Assembly (NCBI GenBank): GCA_002450905.1
Contig: DKAT01000010.1
Coordinates: 8,656-21,456 of the forward strand
DNA: 12,801 nt
From: Spirochaetia bacterium UBA6919
GTDB taxonomy: Bacteria; Spirochaetota; UBA6919
Direction: 5' to 3'
The translations under genes and the position numbers were made by a program. This document shows, piece after piece, positions 7,715 to 12,801 of the stretch. The notes beneath the pieces are model-generated. The model ran no database searches and had not been told where the DNA came from. It worked only from the letters and a program-made list of their open reading frames with translations. The stretch's first letter is position 1; every line of letters begins with the position of its first letter.

Positions 7715-8464
7715 TTATTCTATTCGGGTTAAGATTTCAGGAACTCCATTCGATATTAAGATTGTGTGTTCAAAATGAGCAGAGGGTTTGCGATCTTTAG
7801 TGGTTACCGTCCATCCATCTTTTCCCACAAAAATTTGATGAGTACCAATATTAACCATCGGCTCTATAGCAATGACCATACCCGATTTTAGTCTGGGACC
7901 TTTACCCGGATCGCCAACATTGGGTACTGAGGGTTCTTCCCAGACGTCCAAGCCGACACCATGTCCACAATATTCTCTGACAAGGGAATAATTATAACTT
8001 TCTACAAAGGATTGAATAGCATGGGAAATATCACCTACACGATTTCCATGAACAGCTTTCTCGATACCAATATAGAGGGATTTTTCTGTAATTTCAAGTA
8101 GTTTTTGTTTTTCCTCACTTATGTTACCAACTGCATAAGTATAAGCGGTATCACCGTATCCACCTTTATAACTCATTCCTACATCAATTCCTACGATATC
8201 TCCTTCTTCTAATTTATATTTGTTTGGTATACCGTGGATAACATTTTCATTGACTGAAGTGCATGTTGCATTGGGGAAACCGTGAAAACCTTTAAAGGAG
8301 GGCAAACCATTTTTTGAGCGAATGCGTTCTTCAACATATTGATCGATTTCAATAAGAGTTACTCCAGGTTTTATAAAGCCTTTTAGATCAATTAATAATT
8401 GAGCCAACACCTGACTACTGTATTTAATATTATCGATTTGGTTTTGTGTTTTGATAATAGACAT
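7715..8464 (-). CDS. map: Methionine aminopeptidase, type I
   Basis: Removes the initiator methionine from nascent proteins in the cytoplasm. The 249 residues span the pita-bread fold of type Ia enzymes. All five metal ligands are visible: Asp94 (GIDVG), Asp105 (YGDTAY), His168 (CGHGVG), Glu201 (IEPMV) and Glu232 (HFEHTI). His77 (NENVIHGIP), equivalent to E. coli H79, is also present. The second conserved active-site His, E. coli H178, is replaced by Trp175 in HGVGLDVWEEP; the codon reads TGG in the sequence. Every other landmark is intact, so the gene looks functional, perhaps with altered substrate handling. It starts four bases after the stop of the upstream lipoprotein gene and has no clear ribosome-binding site of its own, suggesting translational coupling or re-initiation. 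Map is often next to secY/adk/infA; here it is not. Confidence 0.96.
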   Translation of the reverse strand: MSIIKTQNQIDNIKYSSQVLAQLLIDLKGFIKPGVTLIEIDQYVEERIRSKNGLPSFKGFHGFPNATCTSVNENVIHGIPNKYKLEEGDIVGIDVGMSYKGGYGDTAYTYAVGNISEEKQKLLEITEKSLYIGIEKAVHGNRVGDISHAIQSFVESYNYSLVREYCGHGVGLDVWEEPSVPNVGDPGKGPRLKSGMVIAIEPMVNIGTHQIFVGKDGWTVTTKDRKPSAHFEHTILISNGVPEILTRIE

Positions 8465-8468
8465 ATAT

Positions 8469-10199
8469 TTAATTTTGTTCAGGATTTATTTTGTTTCTTT
8501 CAATTACCTGACCACTTTGATTATAGATAATCTCAAGAAAGAGTTTTTTGAGATGATTAAATCTCAATTCCTTATGCAATTTTCCATTATTATAATATTT
8601 AAATATAATAGTCCCCAGATATTGCCCTCTTCGATCATATCCATCTTCCTGAATTCTTCTCCCAAATTTATTATATTTAAAAAAAGAATAATTAACTAAT
8701 TGATTTGCTTCATCAAAATATTCTTCTTTAACGACCTGTAATCTTCTATTATATTTATATTTTATAGTTTTGTATAATTTGCCGTTTCTTCCTAATTCCA
8801 ATTTGATTAATAATTTATTTTTAAAATGTTTAACCTGGACTAATTTCAAGTTTTGGTTGAAGATCCTTATCTGAGAAACATTATTTAACTTATCATAGAA
8901 ATAGACATGTCTGTAAACTAATTTGTTAAATTTATCAAAAAAGTCTTCACCAATTACTAAACCACTTTTATTATAGTGGTATTTCCATGTACCTAATTTC
9001 ATTCCGTAGGAATTATATTGGATAGTCTGGGTGATTTGGAATTTTTTATTATAAAAGAAGTTTACAATTGCTGAAATCCTATCTTGGATGTATTTGATAC
9101 TTTTCACTAACAAACCTTTGTCATTATATAAATGTTCAACCATTTTTTTTTCGTAACTATAAATGATTTTTTTGTTGATAATACCATTTTTATATTCATT
9201 TTTCATTTTGAATGATTCTTCACCTTTCGGATCATATTTACTTGATTCCTTCACCTGTCCGTCATTATGATAAATTGTTCTTTCAGTGATGCGATCATAG
9301 CGATCAAACCACTTTTCTTCAAAACTTTCTTGCTGGTAATTAACAGTATTATATGCAACAATTTTTCGATTATTATCCAATACATTGATACGTGTTTTCC
9401 TACCTTGTTTATCATATTGGGTCTCTGAGTGCAAAACTCTTTTTCCATTGTAGTTCTTGCTCTTTATTACGTATCCATCAGCATCATATACAAATACCCT
9501 GAACCTTATAGGACGTCTATATCGGTCATACTCTTCTTGCCCTCTTAAGAATTTATTTTGATCATATCGATAATCAATGAAATAATCAAGAATACCATTT
9601 TTATAATAGGCTTGTCTGACCAGTTGATAATGCTTATTATAAAATGCAACTGAAACAATTTGGTTATAGAGAGTATACCAGCTTATTTGAATACCTATTT
9701 TAAGATATCGAACTTTCCCAATGTGGCTGGTTACTCCACTGAGATTAATTTTAGATGCTCTGATTATGGTATTATTTTTAAAATGGTAAATAAGATCAAC
9801 AGGTTTGTTCTCTAAATAGCTCTTGATTTGTTTTGTATTACCATTGGGATAATATTCAAAGAGATTAATACGACCTAATTTATGAAAGAGGTATTCATCA
9901 ACACGACTGATTTTTTTGGTATTTTTTTTATAATAGACCTTAAAATATTGTGATTTTGATTTAGCTTGATTTTGAGTTAATTCATATTTTTTAATATATT
10001 TATATTGTTTAGATTTATAAAAATAGAGGGGAGCAAAAAAATATTTAATATCATAATTCGTTGAGTTATAATCTTTCTCAGATAAGTTAATCACATTTGG
10101 ATTTTTAATAATTTCACTGGTTGAAGAACAATAACTAATTGCTATAATATTTAATATCAGTAGAATAAAAAAAACTTTTTTTGATTTAAAATAAATCAT
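8469..10199 (-). CDS. Large repeat lipoprotein with YD/MORN-like repeats, function unknown
   Basis: A 576-residue protein with a basic N-terminus, a hydrophobic core at about residues 9-22 and Cys24 in ISY-C; the Tyr before Cys is unusual, so lipidation is likely but not certain. From about residue 115 to 570 it is a chain of imperfect repeats of about 20 residues. They have the form Tyr-Asp/Asn-x-x-Gly followed by a charged strand ending in Tyr, for example YDADGYVIKSKNY, YDKQGRKTR, YNDKGLLVKSIKY and YDRRGQYLGT. The pattern resembles YD/RHS and YwqK-type MORN repeats, which form beta-hairpins, and the protein is very rich in Tyr, Lys and Asn. No catalytic domain or RHS-core cleavage motif is visible. 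AGGTG lies four bases before the ATG. map follows after four bases, linking a surface protein with a housekeeping gene. I would expect an envelope-anchored beta-structure; its role is unknown. Confidence 0.82.
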   Translation of the reverse strand: MIYFKSKKVFFILLILNIIAISYCSSTSEIIKNPNVINLSEKDYNSTNYDIKYFFAPLYFYKSKQYKYIKKYELTQNQAKSKSQYFKVYYKKNTKKISRVDEYLFHKLGRINLFEYYPNGNTKQIKSYLENKPVDLIYHFKNNTIIRASKINLSGVTSHIGKVRYLKIGIQISWYTLYNQIVSVAFYNKHYQLVRQAYYKNGILDYFIDYRYDQNKFLRGQEEYDRYRRPIRFRVFVYDADGYVIKSKNYNGKRVLHSETQYDKQGRKTRINVLDNNRKIVAYNTVNYQQESFEEKWFDRYDRITERTIYHNDGQVKESSKYDPKGEESFKMKNEYKNGIINKKIIYSYEKKMVEHLYNDKGLLVKSIKYIQDRISAIVNFFYNKKFQITQTIQYNSYGMKLGTWKYHYNKSGLVIGEDFFDKFNKLVYRHVYFYDKLNNVSQIRIFNQNLKLVQVKHFKNKLLIKLELGRNGKLYKTIKYKYNRRLQVVKEEYFDEANQLVNYSFFKYNKFGRRIQEDGYDRRGQYLGTIIFKYYNNGKLHKELRFNHLKKLFLEIIYNQSGQVIERNKINPEQN

Positions 10200-10227
10200 A
10201 TTTCACCTGTTTTAAAAATAATAATTT

Positions 10228-10241
10228 AGTATATTTATACT
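10228..10241. promoter_or_regulatory. Palindrome between divergent genes, with facing -10-like boxes
   Basis: AGTATA, two bases, then TATACT: a perfect inverted repeat with 6-base arms in the 90-bp spacer between the repeat lipoprotein (-) and the M15 carboxypeptidase (+). TATACT matches 5 of 6 positions of a -10 box and occurs on both strands. Transcripts from each would have leaders of about 20 bases (-) and 40 bases (+), long enough to include each gene's ribosome-binding site. No good -35 box is found for either. It may be a shared promoter/operator. Confidence 0.35.
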
Positions 10242-10289
10242 CTGAATGGAAGCTAGAACACCAAATAAATCTAAGAAAAGGTATTTGAC

Positions 10290-11201
10290 ATGTTTAAATG
10301 GACATCCACATTTATACTCATTTTTTTAATCTCTGTGAGTTGTTCTAAAAATAATAACAATCAGGAAAAAAAACAAAGTATACCTGAAAAAAAAGTTTTA
10401 AATGATATTATTAAAACAAATTACTCTCCAAAGAAAATTGATTTGAATGTCCTTCAGGTTGTATGTAGTAATATACCAGTATATTTAAAACCAACTGTTT
10501 ATAGCCGGAAGATTAATATGAAACTTCCCCGGGGAACTCAGATCAACATGAATAAAATGATCTGGATACCTAATTTACGCTCATTTGATTTTGTAGAAAC
10601 CATATTTAACAATCATAAATATTACTTACCCTATCAATATCTTGGCCCTCTTCCCACAGAACAGAACTATGAAAACAATAATATCATTATAGGGAAGGAA
10701 ATTGTTGACAATAAGCAAGCTCTCCCGTTGGATTACAAACCAGATGATTTAGAACTAATTCCAGTTAAATATCGTGCACAGGGTTATCAATGGAGAAAGA
10801 TGTATCTCAGAAAAGAGGCTTTAAATGCATTTCGTCGGATGTTAGATCACGCTTACAAGGATGGAGTGGATATAAAATTAATATCTACATTCAGATCTTC
10901 GTCATTTCAGGAAATACCTTATAAACAGACCATGGCTGTTGTGGGTCCAAAGCAGAAATCCAGTGCAAAACCAGGGCAATCTGAGCATCAACTTGGAACC
11001 ACTGCGGATGTCAGTACTAGAGCTATAGGATATACTCTCTCACAATCCTTTGCCCGAACCAAGGCGTATTTTTGGATCCTAAAAAACGCTTATAAATATA
11101 AAATAAAAATCTCTTATACCAAAGATAATTATCATTTAAAGGGATATATCTGGGAGCCCTGGCACTTAAGGTATTGGGGGAATTATTTTACTAAAGATTG
11201 A
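10290..11201 (+). CDS. M15 family D,D-carboxypeptidase lipoprotein (VanY/LdcB-like) with SH3-like domain
   Basis: Zinc peptidase expected to trim peptidoglycan stem peptides outside the cytoplasmic membrane. A signal peptide leads to Cys18 (ISVS-C), then an Asn/Lys-rich linker. Residues about 52-120 look like a bacterial SH3-type domain (IPVYLKPTVYSRKINMKLPRGTQI) that could bind the cell wall. The VanY domain covers about 145-300. Arg202 sits in STFRS, with Gln207 following. Zinc ligands His233 and Asp240 lie in SEHQLGTTAD, and Glu289 (catalytic base) and zinc ligand His292 in EPWHLRYWG. All M15B active-site residues are present. Whether it cuts D-Ala-D-Ala, as VanY does, or L-Lys-D-Ala, as LdcB does, cannot be decided here. 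AAAGG precedes the ATG by about eight bases. The TatT-like gene follows after 27 bases and is probably co-transcribed. Confidence 0.9.
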   Translation: MFKWTSTFILIFLISVSCSKNNNNQEKKQSIPEKKVLNDIIKTNYSPKKIDLNVLQVVCSNIPVYLKPTVYSRKINMKLPRGTQINMNKMIWIPNLRSFDFVETIFNNHKYYLPYQYLGPLPTEQNYENNNIIIGKEIVDNKQALPLDYKPDDLELIPVKYRAQGYQWRKMYLRKEALNAFRRMLDHAYKDGVDIKLISTFRSSSFQEIPYKQTMAVVGPKQKSSAKPGQSEHQLGTTADVSTRAIGYTLSQSFARTKAYFWILKNAYKYKIKISYTKDNYHLKGYIWEPWHLRYWGNYFTKD

Positions 11202-11228
11202 TTTATTAACTGATAGGGGGATGTATCA

Positions 11229-12011
11229 TTGAAAGTTATTAGATTATTAATCATTGTGTATTTATTCTTTATCGGTTGCTCCAGTCATATTACACTGGAT
11301 AAGATTGATGAATCCACTCAAAATATATCAAAAAGTACTGCTGAAAAATATATCCAACGAGGTGATGAGTTATATAATGATCCTAAAAGTATTGATAAGG
11401 TGAAACAAGCGTTAAAATATTATGAACAGGTGATTCACAGTAAACAGATCAACTTAGAAGCCTGCTGGAAAGGATCTATGGCGTGTGCCTATATCAGTGA
11501 GAACTCTGGGAATGAGGATTTACAATCCCAATATGCTAAGAAAGGTCTGACATACTCAGATCGGGGTATTCAAATCAGTTCAAAAAGCCCTGAAAGTCAT
11601 TATTATTATGCTGTCAATCTAGGTTTATATGCTGAGGTACACTCCTTTGATGCTCTTGGATTGATACCAAAAATGGAAGAGCACGCCCATCGGGTGATTC
11701 AATTAAATCCATCCCTTGATTATGCTGGAGCCTATCGGTTATTAGGCAATTTATATTATAAAGCACCTGCGGTAATTTCAGTTGGAGACAAGAAAAAAGG
11801 GTTATTCTATTTAAAAAAGGCATGTGAAATAGCCCCTGATTATCCACCCAATCTCCTCGATTATTCTGAGGTTTTGATCGATAGTGATAAAAAATCCCTT
11901 GCAAAAAAATATATTGATCAGGTCTTGAGATTGAAAAAATCTCCTTCCGAAAATAACTTATTACCTAAGTGGAAAAAAAAGGCCCGAAAGTTATTGAAGA
12001 AAATGGGTTAA
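11229..12011 (+). CDS. TPR lipoprotein of the TatT (TP0956) type
   Basis: A 260-residue probable lipoprotein: MKVIRLL, hydrophobic stretch, Cys17 in FIG-C. The body is helical-repeat, with TPR-like segments such as AEKYIQRGDELY, ALKYYEQVIHSKQINLEACW and FYLKKACEIAPDYPPNLLDYSEVLI. The central stretch with YYYAVNLGLYAE, AYRLLGNLYYKAP and AVISVGDKKKG matches the TatT family, the periplasmic lipoprotein that accompanies a TRAP transporter in Treponema. No TRAP transporter genes are in this window, so the partner is unknown and the protein may act alone. The start is TTG at 11229: AGGGGG (11215-11220) lies eight bases upstream, while the nearer ATG at 11221 reads only three codons before a stop, and later initiators would truncate the signal peptide. 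It lies 27 bases after the carboxypeptidase gene, probably in one operon. Confidence 0.78.
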   Translation: MKVIRLLIIVYLFFIGCSSHITLDKIDESTQNISKSTAEKYIQRGDELYNDPKSIDKVKQALKYYEQVIHSKQINLEACWKGSMACAYISENSGNEDLQSQYAKKGLTYSDRGIQISSKSPESHYYYAVNLGLYAEVHSFDALGLIPKMEEHAHRVIQLNPSLDYAGAYRLLGNLYYKAPAVISVGDKKKGLFYLKKACEIAPDYPPNLLDYSEVLIDSDKKSLAKKYIDQVLRLKKSPSENNLLPKWKKKARKLLKKMG

Positions 12012-12062
12012 ATATTTAATTTTAAGAAAAAAAGAAAACGATGATATATTAATCTGAGGTTA

Positions 12063-12581
12063 TTGAGAAAACACAAAGAATTATTCTTTTTTTATTTACT
12101 AATCTAAATTATTATAACTTTTGGTATAGGTTGTTTTTTTTATTATTACCCAAGAGCAGAGGAAGAAGAAAGTGCTTATAAGGTGATTGAGGATGCACTA
12201 AAAGATCCTGATACGGTGTATAAATTAGACATAAGTGATTTTAAATTAAAAGTACTCCCCTCTGGTCTTTTTAAATTAACACATCTTGAAGAACTAAACC
12301 TGAAAGAAAATTTACTCTCCGAGATACCCTCTGACATAAAAAAATTAAAGAATCTAAAAAAGCTCAATTTATCGATGAATCAATTCCGTCAATTCCCTAT
12401 TTAAATATGTAATCTAGAGAATTTAAAAGAACTACAATTTGGTTATAATTACATAAAGACTATCCCCAAAGAAATATCAAAACTAAAAAATTTAGAATAC
12501 CTCTCATTTCATCATATGAGAGGTGAACGAATAGAGCATCTCCCAGAAGAAATAGGTCAATTAAATAAAATGCTTATCTAG
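12063..12581 (+). pseudogene. Leucine-rich-repeat lipoprotein pseudogene (two internal in-frame stops)
   Basis: One reading frame keeps LRR-protein sense across 519 bases but is broken twice. From TTG 12063 it reads a signal peptide (MRKHKELFFFYLLI), TAA at 12105, then IIITFGIGC, an acidic run, and ALKDPDTVYKLDIS. Five LRRs follow, such as THLEELNLKENLLSEIPSDIKKL. A second TAA (12402-12404) interrupts repeat 3, after which ICNLENLKELQFGYN and PKEISKLKNLEYLSF continue in the same frame. It ends at TAG 12579-12581. Stop 2 sits where LRR repeats usually have Glu (GAA to TAA) and stop 1 where Leu would fit (TTA to TAA), so two single-base changes explain both. Repeat 5 has a small insertion. The design matches Leptospira LRR proteins. 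Neighbouring genes use TAA as a genuine stop, so recoding is unlikely. The open part after stop 1 (from GTG 12183) is only 73 codons. GAGG is three bases from TTG, which is short. Confidence 0.8.
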
Positions 12582-12801
12582 TTAGCTCCGAGTATGTGAT
12601 TCCCTTTGAGGATAGACAGGCATTTAAGAGCCTTTCAAAGATTTCACCCTGCCATTTTCTGCGGTTAAGACGATAACAAAACTCGTCTAAATATCTCTGG
12701 AGGTGCTTTTCCTTATATTTGCCATGATAAGTCCCCTTGATAAAGGCTTTTGCATTGGATGCCAGAATATGAACCCATTTCAGAACAAGATGAGCCTTCT
12801 T
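12574..12801 (-). CDS. IS1595-family transposase, C-terminal part (continues beyond window)
   Basis: The minus-strand frame is open from the window edge to TAA at 12576-12574 (75 codons plus stop). It reads LKWVHILASNAKAF, IKGTYHG, KHLQRYLDEFCYRLNRR and FERLLNACLSSKGITYSEL, which is the C-terminal end of the DDE transposase domain of the ISXO2/IS1595 family: GTYH, HLQxYLxEFxxRxNRR, then a short tail. The catalytic acids would lie further upstream, outside the window. G+C here is about 40%, against about 28% in the adjoining LRR pseudogene, consistent with transferred DNA. The reading frame ends within a few bases of recognisable LRR sequence, leaving no room for a terminal inverted repeat, so this end of the element looks truncated. 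Whether the rest of the element is intact cannot be told. Confidence 0.85.
   Translation of the reverse strand, partial: KKAHLVLKWVHILASNAKAFIKGTYHGKYKEKHLQRYLDEFCYRLNRRKWQGEIFERLLNACLSSKGITYSELTR

Noticed and set aside
7560..7778. Plus-strand open frame over the LapA-like gene and the end of map
   Set aside because: Antisense to two supported genes, with no recognisable domain and no ribosome-binding site.
8451..8699. Plus-strand open frame rich in Ile/Phe over the end of the repeat lipoprotein
   Set aside because: Hydrophobic composition arises from reading the opposite strand of Lys/Asn-rich codons; it overlaps two confident genes and has no initiation signal.
8469..10199. RHS/YD toxin or contact-dependent toxin system
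   Set aside because: There is no RHS core-cleavage motif, no variable C-terminal toxin domain and no small immunity gene after it; the next gene is map.
11221..11232. Three-codon ATG ORF overlapping the TTG start of the TatT-like gene as a leader peptide
   Set aside because: Its ATG directly abuts the AGGGGG with no spacer, so initiation there is unlikely; the site is correctly spaced for the TTG instead.
12102..12410. Alternative genetic code (TAA as sense) to explain the broken LRR gene
   Set aside because: mdh, holA, zapA and other intact genes end cleanly at TAA, so TAA is a normal stop here; pseudogenisation is simpler.

Overview
The window is AT-rich chromosomal DNA (roughly 30% G+C by eye) and most resembles a spirochaete, possibly of a Leptospira-like lineage. 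Three things point that way. A decayed leucine-rich-repeat gene at the right end has the layout of the Leptospira LRR lipoproteins: signal peptide, acidic run, ALKDP-type linker, then 23-residue repeats. A TatT/TP0956-type TPR lipoprotein is present. Several lipoproteins have loose lipoboxes (FSN-C, ISY-C, SVS-C, FIG-C). The lactate-dehydrogenase-like malate dehydrogenase shows this need not be Leptospira itself. The assignment is an inference, not a match to a known genome.

Layout. (1) Left, + strand, 2-1709: pgeF (5' end outside the window; the in-frame ATG at 62 is internal) followed closely by holA. (2) 1886-2833, +: mdh, with its own promoter candidate and a perfect AGGAGG. (3) 2834-3081: convergent intergenic region carrying three 11-bp tandem repeats. 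(4) 10199 down to 3082, - strand: a large lipoprotein with YD/MORN-like repeats, map, a small LapA-like membrane protein, pheT, a coiled-coil protein, zapA and a TPR lipoprotein. Within this block pheT, the coiled-coil gene and zapA are joined by 4-base ATGA overlaps, and map follows the large lipoprotein after 4 bases. (5) 10290-12011, +: an M15 (VanY/LdcB-like) carboxypeptidase lipoprotein and a TatT-like TPR lipoprotein, read divergently from the minus block across a 90-bp spacer with a palindrome. (6) 12063-12801: an LRR lipoprotein pseudogene with two internal in-frame stops, abutting the C-terminal end of an IS1595-family transposase on the - strand that runs out of the window.

How the genes fit together. 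Much of the window is housekeeping: peptidoglycan fidelity (pgeF), replication clamp loading (holA), central carbon metabolism (mdh), translation and protein maturation (pheT, map) and division (zapA with a probable coiled-coil partner). Interleaved are cell-envelope lipoproteins of unknown or partly known role. I see no CRISPR array, phage module, toxin-antitoxin pair, secretion system, rRNA or tRNA gene, and no convincing new multi-gene system. The most informative observations are the truncated pgeF start, the LRR pseudogene/IS junction, a Trp in place of a conserved active-site His in Map, the 11-bp repeats, and a promoter placed so close to the TPR lipoprotein start that its mRNA may be leaderless.
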